Positions 6,242-12,833 of a stretch of 12,833 nucleotides of DNA are shown here, piece by piece. The DNA is taken from positions 1 to 12,833 of the forward strand of contig JAIFNE010000177.1 of the NCBI GenBank assembly GCA_020047875.1, written 5' to 3'. Source of the stretch: Hydrogenophaga sp. GTDB lineage: Bacteria > Pseudomonadota > Gammaproteobacteria > Burkholderiales > Burkholderiaceae_C. The translations under genes were made by a program, and so were the position numbers. The notes below the pieces were generated by a model that was not told the origin of the DNA, ran no database searches, and saw only the letters and a program-made list of their open reading frames with translations. Each line of letters starts with the position of its first letter. Positions within the stretch are counted from its first letter, which is position 1.

Positions 6242-8413
6242 ATGATCACAAAAACCATCCGCTACGACCTCGCCAACGGCGTTGCAACCATCACGTTTGA
6301 TGAGCAGGGCTCGCCCGTGAACACCATGTGCCTGCAGTGGCAGGACGACCTGGAGGCGATTGCCCACCAGGTCGCGAGCGACCGCGCGCAGCTCAAGGGC
6401 ATCGTGCTGGAATCGGCCAAGAGCACCTTCTTCGCCGGCGCCGACCTCAAGGCGCTGATGCGCACGCAGGCCAGCGACGCACCGCGCCTGTTTGCCGAGA
6501 TTGAGCGCATGAAGAAACATTTCCGAACGCTCGAAACCCTGGGCGTGCCGGTGGTGAGCTGCCTGAACGGCACCGCGCTGGGCGGCGGCTGGGAGGTGGC
6601 GCTGATCGGCCACCACCGCATCGCCGTGAACGACCGCAAAATCCAGTTCGGCCTGCCAGAAATCACCCTGGGCTTGCTGCCCGGCGCCACCGGCATCACC
6701 AAGATGACGCGCCTGCTGGGCCTCATGGGCGCGCAACCCTACATTCTGGAAAGCAAGCTGTTCGGGCCCGAGGAAGCGCTGAAACTGGGTCTGGTGCACG
6801 AGTTGGTGGACCATGCGGAAGAGCTCAGGGCGCGAGCAATCGCCTTCATCGAAGCAGCCCAAGGCAAGCCCGAGGCGGCCCAGCACCCCTGGGACCGCAA
6901 AGATTACAAGATGCCTGGCGGCACGCCGAGCAACCCCAAGATCGCCGGCATGCTGACGGTAGCCCCGGCTGTGCTGAAGCAGAAAACGCGCGGCCTGTAT
7001 CCCGCGCCCGAGGCGGCGCTGGCCGCGATGGCCGAGGGAGCCATGGTCGATTTCGACACCGCGCTGCGCATCGAGAGCCGCTACCTCGCCGGCCTGATGG
7101 TGAATCCGGTGGCGAAGAACATGATCAACGCGTTCTTCTTCAACATGAACGCCATCAAGGGCGGGCACTCCAGGCCGAAGGACGTGCCGAAGTACCAGCC
7201 GAAGAGGGTGGGCGTGCTCGGCGCCGGCATGATGGGTTCGGGCATCGCCTACTCGCAGGCGACCCGCGGCATCGCCACCGTGCTCAAGGACGTGAGCGGC
7301 GAGGCCGCCGAAAAGGGCAAGGGTTACACGGCCAAGCTCACGCAGAAACGCGTGGACAAGGGCCAGATGAGCGCTGAGAAGCAACAAGGCATCCTGAACC
7401 TGATCACACCAACCGCCAGCGCGCAAGACCTGGCGGGCTGCGACCTGATCATCGAAGCCGTGTTTGAAAACCGCGAGCTGAAAGCCAGGGTGACGCAGGA
7501 AGCCGAACCCATGCTGGCCCAAACACCCGAGTTCAGCGGCTTCTTCGCCAGCAACACCTCCACCCTGCCGATTTCCGGGCTGGCGCAGGCATCGAGCCGG
7601 CCTGAGAAGTTCATCGGCATCCACTTCTTCAGCCCGGTGGACAAAATGAAGCTGGTGGAGATCATCCGCGGCCGGCAAACCGACGATGAAACCGTGGCCC
7701 GCGCTTACGACTACGTGCAGGCGCTGGGCAAGCTGCCGATCGTGGTGAACGACTCGCGCGGCTTCTACACCAGCCGCACCTTTGGCACCTTTGTGATGGA
7801 AGGCGCGGCCATGCTGGGCGAAGGTATTCCGGCCGCGGTGATTGAAAACGCCGCCATGCAGGCCGGTATGCCGGTGGGCCCGTTGGCCGTGCTGGACGAA
7901 ACCGCGCTCTCGCTTTCGGTGCACGTGCTCGACCAGACCCGCGCCGACCTGGCTGCCGAAGGAAAAACCCACACCGCCACACCGGGCGAGCTCCTGGTGG
8001 AGCGGATGGTGAAAGCGCTGAAGCGCCCAGGCCGCGCTGCCGGCGGGGGCTTTTATGACTACCCCGCTGGGCAAAGAAAGCACCTGTGGCCCGAGCTGAA
8101 AACCCTGTTTGAACAGCCGGGCGTGGCCTGGGACTTGCAGACGGTCAAAGACCGCATCCTGTACCGCCAGGCGGTGGAAACTGCGCGTTGTTTGGCAGAA
8201 GGCGTACTCACCAGCGTGCATGACGGCAACATTGGCTCCATCTTTGGCATCGGCTTCCCCGCCTGGACCGGTGGCGCCCTGCAGTTTGCCTACGGCCTGG
8301 GGCTGGACGCTTTCGAGCGCCGCTGTGGCGAACTGGCATCGAAGTTCGGTGACGGCTTCGTGCTGAGTGCTGCGGTCAAGACCACGCTGCGCGCGCACCA
8401 GCCGGTGTATTGA
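6242..8413 (+). CDS. FadJ/FadB-like enoyl-CoA hydratase / 3-hydroxyacyl-CoA dehydrogenase
   Basis: Multifunctional beta-oxidation alpha subunit that hydrates trans-2-enoyl-CoA and then oxidises L-3-hydroxyacyl-CoA with NAD+, supplying the thiolase with 3-oxoacyl-CoA. In the 723-residue protein, residues about 1-190 are the crotonase domain with the oxyanion-hole region FFAGADLK (63-70) and both catalytic glutamates, E118 in GGGWEVA and E140 in GLPEITLG. Residues about 320-500 are the NAD-binding domain with GVLGAGMMGSGIA (324-336), and the dehydrogenase catalytic pair is H461 in GIHFFSPVDK and E473. Two 3HCDH C-terminal repeats follow, at about 505-605 and 635-715, with GRAAGGGFYDYP (597-608). 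All three regions look intact, and the length is close to E. coli FadB and FadJ. It lies 20 bases after the thiolase gene, so they should be one transcript and the proteins probably form a complex. Confidence 0.94.
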   Translation: MITKTIRYDLANGVATITFDEQGSPVNTMCLQWQDDLEAIAHQVASDRAQLKGIVLESAKSTFFAGADLKALMRTQASDAPRLFAEIERMKKHFRTLETLGVPVVSCLNGTALGGGWEVALIGHHRIAVNDRKIQFGLPEITLGLLPGATGITKMTRLLGLMGAQPYILESKLFGPEEALKLGLVHELVDHAEELRARAIAFIEAAQGKPEAAQHPWDRKDYKMPGGTPSNPKIAGMLTVAPAVLKQKTRGLYPAPEAALAAMAEGAMVDFDTALRIESRYLAGLMVNPVAKNMINAFFFNMNAIKGGHSRPKDVPKYQPKRVGVLGAGMMGSGIAYSQATRGIATVLKDVSGEAAEKGKGYTAKLTQKRVDKGQMSAEKQQGILNLITPTASAQDLAGCDLIIEAVFENRELKARVTQEAEPMLAQTPEFSGFFASNTSTLPISGLAQASSRPEKFIGIHFFSPVDKMKLVEIIRGRQTDDETVARAYDYVQALGKLPIVVNDSRGFYTSRTFGTFVMEGAAMLGEGIPAAVIENAAMQAGMPVGPLAVLDETALSLSVHVLDQTRADLAAEGKTHTATPGELLVERMVKALKRPGRAAGGGFYDYPAGQRKHLWPELKTLFEQPGVAWDLQTVKDRILYRQAVETARCLAEGVLTSVHDGNIGSIFGIGFPAWTGGALQFAYGLGLDAFERRCGELASKFGDGFVLSAAVKTTLRAHQPVY

Positions 8414-8444
8414 GGTGGCCAGCGTGTCAGCAGGATGACTTGAC

Positions 8445-8493
8445 GCGGCCCTAAACTCCAGCCCCTTGCGCGCGCCCTGCCCGGCCGCTTTTT
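8445..8493 (+). terminator. Possible weak terminator between FadJ-like and SDR genes
   Basis: GCGGCC (8445-8450) pairs with GGCCGC (8483-8488), which is followed directly by TTTTT (8489-8493). The 32-base loop makes the stem marginal, but the T-run after a GC stem and the 102-base gap suggest the fad transcript may end here. I see no convincing promoter for the downstream gene in this gap. Confidence 0.25.
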
Positions 8494-8515
8494 ACTGGTT
8501 CAAATCCACTTTGTC

Positions 8516-9259
8516 ATGAAACGTCTCGAAGGCAAGATATCCCTCATCACCGGCGCGGCCCAGGGCATAGGCCTGGCCACCGCGATCAAGTTCGCCCAGG
8601 AGGGCGCGACCGTCATCGTCTGCGATGTGAAACAGACCGCGGTGGACGAGGCGGTAAAGCAGTGTGAAGCCCTCGGCACCCAGGCTGTGGGCTTTGTGAT
8701 GGACGTGACCCAGCGCAATATGGTGGACGCGGTGGTCGCAGCTGTGTTGGCGCGTTTCGGTCGCATCGATGTGCTGGTGAACAACGCCGGCATCACACAA
8801 GACGCTCGCCTGCAAAAGATGACGCTGGAGCAGTTCGACCGCGTCATCGACGTGAACCTGCGCGGCGTCTTCCACTGCGCCCAAGCTGTGGCCGATAGCA
8901 TGACGAGCCGGGGCAGCGGTGTCATCCTCAACGCCAGTTCCGTGGTCGGCATCTATGGAAACTTCGGGCAGACCAACTACGCCGCGAGCAAGTTTGGCGT
9001 GATCGGCTTCACCAAAACCTGGAGTCGCGAACTCGGCCCCAAGGGCGTGCGCGTCAACGCGGTGGCGCCCGGCTTCATCGCCACACCCATACTCTCCACC
9101 ATCCCCGAAAAAGTCATCAGCGAGATGGAGCAGCGTGTGCCGCTGAGGCGCCTGGGTCGGCCTGAAGAAATCGCCAATGTGTACGCCTTCCTGGCCAGCG
9201 ACGAGGCCAGCTACATCAACGGCGCGGTGATCGAGGTCTCTGGCGGCATGTCCGTGTGA
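8516..9259 (+). CDS. FabG-like short-chain dehydrogenase/reductase
   Basis: Classical SDR oxidoreductase of 247 residues, most similar in motif layout to 3-oxoacyl-ACP/CoA reductases. Visible motifs are the Rossmann glycine motif TGAAQGIG (12-19), NNAG (89-92), the structural Asn N114 in IDVNLRG, and the catalytic set S142, Y155 and K159 (NASSVVG, then YAASK). It is followed by VNAVAPGFIATP and ends with the family-typical GAVIEVSGGMSV. An Asp (D37, in VIVCDVKQ) at the end of beta-strand 2 usually indicates NAD(H) rather than NADPH, unlike biosynthetic FabG. With the beta-oxidation genes upstream, this suggests a catabolic 3-hydroxyacyl dehydrogenase or a polyhydroxyalkanoate-related role, but the substrate is not determined. 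ATG 8516 begins at the usual family start but lacks a visible ribosome-binding site. It may be a separate transcription unit. Confidence 0.88.
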   Translation: MKRLEGKISLITGAAQGIGLATAIKFAQEGATVIVCDVKQTAVDEAVKQCEALGTQAVGFVMDVTQRNMVDAVVAAVLARFGRIDVLVNNAGITQDARLQKMTLEQFDRVIDVNLRGVFHCAQAVADSMTSRGSGVILNASSVVGIYGNFGQTNYAASKFGVIGFTKTWSRELGPKGVRVNAVAPGFIATPILSTIPEKVISEMEQRVPLRRLGRPEEIANVYAFLASDEASYINGAVIEVSGGMSV

Positions 9260-9284
9260 CATTTGCCAGTTCGCCCGACTTCAG

Positions 9285-9316
9285 TTGACTCCGGCGCCGA
9301 CTGGATGCCATAAAAT
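9285..9316 (+). promoter_or_regulatory. Candidate promoter of the kinase/receiver operon
   Basis: TTGACT (9285-9290, 5 of 6) is followed by the AT-rich CCATAAAATTG. The -10 could be CATAAA (9309-9314, 18-base spacer) or TAAAAT (9311-9316, better match, 20-base spacer). Either way a leader of roughly 75 bases would precede the kinase start, and it contains the palindrome and hairpin listed separately. Confidence 0.4.
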
Positions 9317-9363
9317 TGTGATGAGAGGGGAGCAAGTAAGACCATCTGGTGGCTGGCTTGCCT

Positions 9364-9379
9364 GCTGGCAGCTGCCAGC
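9364..9379. promoter_or_regulatory. Perfect 16-bp palindrome in kinase leader
   Basis: GCTGGCAGCTGCCAGC reads the same on both strands, 19 bases before the kinase start. With no loop it is better suited as a DNA site for a dimeric protein than as an RNA hairpin. No known regulator is recognised. Confidence 0.4.
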
Positions 9380-9388
9380 GCGAAAACC

Positions 9389-9405
9389 CCTCGCGTGATG
9401 CGAGG
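9389..9405 (+). promoter_or_regulatory. Hairpin enclosing the kinase start codon
   Basis: CCTCGC (9389-9394) and GCGAGG (9400-9405) form a 6-bp GC stem around a GTGAT loop, so GTG 9395 and most of ATG 9398 lie in the loop. No Shine-Dalgarno is visible just upstream. This could limit translation of the kinase. The fold is predicted by eye only. Confidence 0.35.
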
Positions 9406-11056
9406 CGATTGGATATGGAACTTGAAATCCGCAGCTTTGCCCCCTAACGAAGACCAGCGACTGGAGCGACTTCGTGACTTTGAAGTCCTGGACACCACCC
9501 CAGACCAGGCTTTCGATCAGATCACGATGCTTGCTGCAGCCATTTGCGGCACGCCTGTTGCGCTGATGTCTCTGGTCGACGGGCGTCGGCTGTGGTTCAA
9601 GTCCAGGCAGGGCATGGCAGCGGTCGAAATCAGCCGAGAGATTGCCTTTTGCGCCCACGCCATCTTGTGCCCCGATGAGGTCATGGTGGTCCCCGACACC
9701 ACCCTGGACGAACGCTTTCAAGACAACCCGCTGACAACGGATGCCGCCAGCCCCGTGAGGTTTTACGCGGGCTCGCCCATCGTGACCGAGGACGGTCTGG
9801 CGGTGGGCACCATCTGCGTGATCGACCATGAGGTTCGAGCTTTATCACCCGATCAGGTGTTGTCTCTGAAATCCCTCTCCAGCCTCGCCAGCACCCTGCT
9901 GGAGCGCGGCAGACTGCAGCGCAATCGTGTCCGTCTCGCCGAGGACCAGATGCAGCAGGACACCGCCGTGATGCGCGCCCTGCTGACTTCGGGCCGGGAC
10001 ATCAAGTCCTTTGTGGACCTCCAGTACGTGTACCAGTTCGTGAATCCGGCCTATCTGGACTATTGGGACCGCGAACCCAGCGAGATCGTCGGTCAGTCCG
10101 TTGCGGCGATCGTCGGACAGGAACAGTTCGAGCGAGTGATCCGTCAGCCGATGGACCGCGCGCTCGCGGGCGAAAACGTCGAGTTCGAGGCTGTGCTCGA
10201 ATTCCCCCGACTCGGCAAACGCGCCTTCGAAGTGACCTACCAGCCCGCGTGGGGAGAGGATGGAAAGATCTTCGGTATCGTGGTTCGCGCCCAGGACGTT
10301 CAGATCCGCAAGGAGCGTGAAACCCAGTTCCAGGAAACGATGCGCATGCTGGAGCAACGGACGATCGAACAGGAGCGGTTCATCCACATCATCTCGCACG
10401 ACCTGCGCGAACCGATCAACACCATCAACAACTTCACCAGCCTGCTGGCCTCGAGCGACGAGATGCAATGGCCGGGAGAAGCCCGGCGCTACCTGGACTT
10501 CGTGCGCAACGGTGGCCTTCGGATGGAGCGACTGCTCGACGATCTGCTGAAATTCGTCCGGCTGAACCCTGAGGTCATGACGCTGCAGCAGGTGGATCTC
10601 TCCCAGCTGGTGGATGAGGTGCGTGCAGACCTGGCGCTCAGCCTGGAGCATGCGGGTGGCGAGATCATCGTCGACAGCCTGCAGTCCGTCTGGGGCGATC
10701 CGACGCTGCTGCGCCTGCTGCTGCAAAACCTGGTCAGCAATGCGCTGAAGTTTGCGCGTCTCGGCGCTCCGCCGGTGGTTGTGATCACCTGCCGCGACGA
10801 CGAAGATGCGGTCTACCTGTCGGTACGAGACAACGGCATCGGCATACCAGCCGACAAGATCGACACGGCTTTCGAAATGTTCCGGCGTTTGAATCACAAA
10901 AAGAAATACCCAGGCACTGGACTAGGTCTTTCCATTTGTCGGCGCGTTGCTGAGCTGCACGGTGGCAGCATCACCGCGGAATCCACGGTGGATGAAGGCA
11001 GTTGCTTCACCTTACGATTGCCCAAAAATTCCCTACCCAAACAGGAACCGGCGTGA
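9398..11056 (+). CDS. Soluble GAF-PAS sensor histidine kinase
   Basis: A 552-residue cytoplasmic two-component kinase with no membrane segment. Order of parts: a GAF domain at about 37-172, of the subclass with FCAHAI (84-89), RFYAGSPI (121-128) and GTICVID (137-143); a PAS domain at about 190-303; a short coiled linker at about 303-328; a HisKA dimerisation domain with phospho-acceptor H334 in IISHDLREPI; and a HATPase domain with N-box N444/N448 (QNLVSNALKFA), G1 DNGIGIP (478-484) and G2 GTGLGL (506-511). The HisKA-HATPase part is of the class often paired with phytochrome-like sensors. The GAF motifs do not establish a bilin or haem ligand, so the signal is unknown. ATG 9398 is preferred, with GTG 9395 in frame directly before it; neither has a clear ribosome-binding site. 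It overlaps the receiver gene by 4 bases, so the two are almost certainly cognate partners. Confidence 0.9.
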   Translation: MRGDWIWNLKSAALPPNEDQRLERLRDFEVLDTTPDQAFDQITMLAAAICGTPVALMSLVDGRRLWFKSRQGMAAVEISREIAFCAHAILCPDEVMVVPDTTLDERFQDNPLTTDAASPVRFYAGSPIVTEDGLAVGTICVIDHEVRALSPDQVLSLKSLSSLASTLLERGRLQRNRVRLAEDQMQQDTAVMRALLTSGRDIKSFVDLQYVYQFVNPAYLDYWDREPSEIVGQSVAAIVGQEQFERVIRQPMDRALAGENVEFEAVLEFPRLGKRAFEVTYQPAWGEDGKIFGIVVRAQDVQIRKERETQFQETMRMLEQRTIEQERFIHIISHDLREPINTINNFTSLLASSDEMQWPGEARRYLDFVRNGGLRMERLLDDLLKFVRLNPEVMTLQQVDLSQLVDEVRADLALSLEHAGGEIIVDSLQSVWGDPTLLRLLLQNLVSNALKFARLGAPPVVVITCRDDEDAVYLSVRDNGIGIPADKIDTAFEMFRRLNHKKKYPGTGLGLSICRRVAELHGGSITAESTVDEGSCFTLRLPKNSLPKQEPA

Positions 11057-11442
11057 AGCGATACGAGCGAGTGATACTGATCGACGACAACGAGGCCGAC
11101 AACGTCTACCACGAGCTGATGATCCGGCGGTCCGGTTTCACCGGTGAACTGCTGGTCTTCGACAATGGTGAGGATGCGCTGACGTTCTTCCGAAACGATC
11201 CCATGGACGTCTATACGTGCGTGTTCCTGGACATCAACATGCCGGGCATGGACGGCTTCGAGGTGGCATCGCAGGCCACGCCGTTTCTGCTCAACAAACA
11301 CACGGTCATTGTGATCATGCTGACCTCATCGGGATCGGCTGCAGACCGGGAGCGCGCTGCCACCATTCCGATCATCAAGGGGTATGTCACCAAGCCGCTC
11401 GATGTCAACGGCCTGCTGCCGATGATCACTGTCCCACTCTGA
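11053..11442 (+). CDS. Stand-alone receiver-domain response regulator
   Basis: A 129-residue CheY-like receiver with no output domain. The acidic pair D11/D12 (LIDDNEAD), phospho-acceptor D60 (VFLDINMPGMDGFE), switch threonine T91 (IMLTSS) and lysine K114 (VTKPLD) are all present, so phosphotransfer from the upstream kinase should be possible. Its opening (LIDDNEADNVYHELMIRRSG) resembles the Rcp1-like receivers found next to phytochrome-type kinases. Start GTG 11053 overlaps the kinase stop (GTGA), with AGGAA at 11043-11047 five bases before it. An in-frame ATG at 11002 lies inside the kinase gene and would add a non-homologous 17-residue extension, so it is rejected. Without a DNA-binding or enzymatic domain it must act through protein contacts or pass phosphate onwards. 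No histidine phosphotransfer protein is encoded in the window. Confidence 0.9.
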   Translation: MKRYERVILIDDNEADNVYHELMIRRSGFTGELLVFDNGEDALTFFRNDPMDVYTCVFLDINMPGMDGFEVASQATPFLLNKHTVIVIMLTSSGSAADRERAATIPIIKGYVTKPLDVNGLLPMITVPL

Positions 11443-11475
11443 GCAGACTTGCCCGGTAAGTCCAGGCAGGCTGTC

Positions 11476-12099
11476 ATGCCCGCTGACCCGCTGGTGCCAC
11501 CGTTGTCAGGGCAGGAGCCGGATACATCGCTTTTCGCCCCGGCTTCGCTGACCGATCTGTTCGTTTCGTTCACCTGGCTGGCGCTGCAAGGTTTTGGTGG
11601 CGTGCTGGCGGTGGTACAGCGCGAACTGGTCGAAAAGAAGCGCTGGATGACACGCGAGCAGTTCGTCGAAGACTGGGCGGTGGCTCAGGTGATGCCCGGG
11701 CCCAATGTGGTCAACCTCTCGTTGATGATTGGCGGGCGTTACTTTGGCTTGCCGGGCGCACTCGCGGCCTTGGCTGGCATGCTCGTCGCACCTCTGGTGG
11801 TGGTGTTGCTGCTGGCCGTGCTCTACGGGCGTTTTGCCGACACCGCAACTGCGCAAGGTGCGCTGCGCGGCATGGGCGCGGTGGCGGCTGGCCTGATCAC
11901 GGCCACCGGCATTAAGCTGATGGCGGCGCTGGGCGACAGTCCGCTCGGGCTGCGCGCTTGCGCGGCTTTTGCGCTGACCACATTCGTGGCGATTGCCTGG
12001 CTGCGCTTGCCGCTTGTCTGGGTTCTGCTGGTGGTGGGCGGCAGCGCCAGTCTGTGGGCCTACAGGCGGCTGGGCAGTCGCCCAGCCCAGCGACGGTAG
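11476..12099 (+). CDS. Chromate transporter family protein, half-size (first subunit)
   Basis: A 207-residue membrane protein corresponding to one half of a full-length ChrA (CHR family, chromate/sulfate antiport in characterised members). A cytoplasmic N-terminal stretch of about 24 residues leads into the family pattern: FGG (40-42), a charged helix ending RELVEKKRWMTREQF (49-63), then PGPN (74-77). Hydrophobic segments follow at about 92-118, 131-150 and 160-194. The C-terminus is short and basic (RRLGSRPAQRR). ATG 11476 is chosen; an in-frame TTG at 11449 would add nine residues and has no supporting signal. The paired second half begins 5 bases after the stop. Family membership is well supported. 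The actual substrate may not be chromate, as many members are known only by homology. It may be read from the upstream kinase/receiver transcript, since only 33 bases separate them. Confidence 0.87.
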   Translation: MPADPLVPPLSGQEPDTSLFAPASLTDLFVSFTWLALQGFGGVLAVVQRELVEKKRWMTREQFVEDWAVAQVMPGPNVVNLSLMIGGRYFGLPGALAALAGMLVAPLVVVLLLAVLYGRFADTATAQGALRGMGAVAAGLITATGIKLMAALGDSPLGLRACAAFALTTFVAIAWLRLPLVWVLLVVGGSASLWAYRRLGSRPAQRR

Positions 12100-12104
12100 C
12101 AGCC

Positions 12105-12701
12105 ATGACAGAGACAGCGAACGCGCTCGACTGGCTGGCGGTGTTCAGCCATTTCGCCTCGTTGTCCCTACTGGCGGTGGGCGGCGCCATCACCACCGCG
12201 CCCGACATGCACCGCTACCTGGTGACGCAGCAGGGCTGGCTGAGCGACGCGCAGTTCACCGCCTCCATCGCGCTGTCACAGGCCGCGCCGGGGCCCAACG
12301 TGTTGTTCATTGCGCTGCTCGGCTGGAACCTGGGGCTGAACGCGGGTGGCGGTGCCAGCGCGGGCTGGCCGGCCTGGGGGTTGGCCTTGCTGGGTGTGGT
12401 GGTCAGCATGACCGCCACGCTGCTGCCGTCCTCCGTACTCACCTATACGGCCACCCGCTGGGCGCACCGCCACCGGGAACGGCGCTCGGTGCGGGCTTTC
12501 AAGGCAGGCATGGCGCCGATCGTGATCGCGCTGCTGATCGCCACCGGCTGGCTGCTCACCGTCGCGCACAACCAGCCCGACACCGACTGGCCGCTGTACC
12601 TGCTGACCGCGGCCGCCACGCTGCTGGTGTGGCGCACCCGCATCCACCTGCTGTGGCTGATCGCCGCGGGTGCCGTGCTGGGCGGGCTGGGCTGGGTGTG
12701 A
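12105..12701 (+). CDS. Chromate transporter family protein, half-size (second subunit)
   Basis: A 198-residue membrane protein, the complementary half to the preceding gene. Known short-chain CHR proteins work as pairs with opposite membrane orientation. The same landmark pattern recurs: VGG (25-27), GWLSDAQF (44-51) and PGPN (62-65). Hydrophobic segments follow at about 88-112, 133-153, 163-176 and 181-197. A basic loop WAHRHRERRSVRAFK (119-133) separates two of them. The two halves share motifs but are clearly diverged, so this is an old duplication rather than a recent one. ATG 12105 is 5 bases after the upstream stop, which indicates coupled expression; a much earlier in-frame start would overlap the first half extensively and is rejected. 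The gene ends 6 bases from a convergent gene. Confidence 0.87.
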   Translation: MTETANALDWLAVFSHFASLSLLAVGGAITTAPDMHRYLVTQQGWLSDAQFTASIALSQAAPGPNVLFIALLGWNLGLNAGGGASAGWPAWGLALLGVVVSMTATLLPSSVLTYTATRWAHRHRERRSVRAFKAGMAPIVIALLIATGWLLTVAHNQPDTDWPLYLLTAAATLLVWRTRIHLLWLIAAGAVLGGLGWV

Positions 12702-12710
12702 GCGCGCTCA
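12699..12710. other. 12-bp palindrome formed by two convergent stop codons
   Basis: TGAGCGCGCTCA is perfectly self-complementary. Its first three bases are the stop of the transporter gene, and its last three are the stop, on the other strand, of the gene running into the window from the right. No longer stem or T-run surrounds it, so a terminator role is doubtful. Confidence 0.5.
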
Positions 12711-12833
12711 GCGCGGGCTCTCGAAAAACACCGAGTTGGTGTAGTCGCTGATCTCGAAATACACCTTCTTTTCGTCTGGATCGACCTGCATGTTCAGGTT
12801 TTCGTCGAGCACGCCGTAGCCGTAGCGGTAGGC
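12708..12833 (-). CDS. C-terminal end of an unrecognised protein (5' cut by window)
   Basis: On the minus strand the frame is open from the right edge to TGA at 12710-12708, giving 41 residues that begin AYRYGYGVLDENLNMQ and end YFEISDYTNSVFFESPR. The codons are GC-biased at third positions, where GC-rich host genes show it, and the residues look like folded protein (alternating beta-type stretches, many Tyr, Asp and Glu) rather than shadow translation. I do not recognise the family. It is convergent with the transporter operon, with six bases between the stop codons. Confidence 0.6.
   Translation of the reverse strand, partial: AYRYGYGVLDENLNMQVDPDEKKVYFEISDYTNSVFFESPR

Noticed and set aside
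5765..8398. An 877-codon open frame on the minus strand opposite the thiolase end and the FadJ-like gene.
   Set aside because: It is antisense to a gene with all catalytic residues intact. Its translation is rich in His, Arg, Gln and Ala without domain motifs, as expected for antisense frames of GC-rich, codon-biased genes.
8440..8457. TTGACG and TAAACT as a promoter for the SDR gene.
   Set aside because: The two hexamers are only 6 bases apart, far from the 16-18 needed, and no partner hexamer is found for either one at the right distance.
9321..9401. A 26-codon ORF in the kinase leader as a possible leader peptide.
   Set aside because: No Shine-Dalgarno precedes its ATG, and it has no runs of regulatory codons or attenuator-like alternative stems with a T-run.
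9845..10897. A 350-codon minus-strand frame opposite the histidine kinase gene.
   Set aside because: It is antisense to well-defined GAF, PAS, HisKA and HATPase coding sequence, and has no plausible ribosome-binding site or domain of its own.
11002..11052. ATG 11002 as start of the receiver gene.
   Set aside because: The receiver fold begins at about the GTG at 11053, which has AGGAA five bases upstream and the classic GTGA overlap with the kinase stop.
11958..12104. An upstream extension of the second chromate-family gene.
   Set aside because: It overlaps the first half-size gene by more than 140 bases in another frame. Family homology begins after ATG 12105, and the 5-base gap fits operon structure.

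Overview
The window is GC-rich, densely packed bacterial chromosome. Gene content (T2SS accessory factors GspA/GspB, a bactofilin, a FadJ-type beta-oxidation set, half-size chromate transporters), protein style and GC-rich codon use suggest a betaproteobacterium of the order Burkholderiales, probably Comamonadaceae. That placement is inferred from the look of the sequence, not from a search. I see no tRNA, rRNA, CRISPR array, IS element, phage gene or integration scar.

Layout, left to right. (1) 1-555: the 3' part, probably nearly all, of a bactofilin gene, followed by a strong hairpin. (2) 648-3692: a tight three-gene operon, gspA - gspB - ABC-type ATPase, with 5- and 4-base gaps. GspA is an inner-membrane AAA+ ATPase with a C-terminal peptidoglycan-binding domain, and GspB is its usual partner; together they help assemble the T2SS secretin. 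The ATPase has no permease partner here and has Gln where the Walker B glutamate normally sits. A 9-bp stem separates this operon from the convergent acyl-CoA dehydrogenase gene. (3) 3750-8413: a fatty-acid beta-oxidation locus. The acyl-CoA dehydrogenase (minus strand) is divergent from a thiolase and a multifunctional enoyl-CoA hydratase/3-hydroxyacyl-CoA dehydrogenase (plus strand). The AT-rich gap between the divergent genes holds symmetric elements that look like a shared operator and promoter. Together these genes encode all four steps of the beta-oxidation spiral. (4) 8516-9259: a FabG-like short-chain dehydrogenase. (5) 9398-11442: a soluble GAF-PAS histidine kinase and a stand-alone receiver protein overlapping by 4 bases (GTGA), preceded by a candidate promoter, a perfect 16-bp palindrome and a hairpin holding the start codon. 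(6) 11476-12701: two half-size chromate-transporter-family proteins with a 5-base gap. (7) 12708-12833: the C-terminal end of an unrecognised minus-strand gene.

Most of this is ordinary housekeeping and metabolic DNA. I found no convincing new multi-gene system. The points most worth a second look are the orphan ABC ATPase with the E-to-Q change, the fad-type divergent operator, and the unusual 5' region and unknown output of the GAF-PAS kinase/receiver pair.
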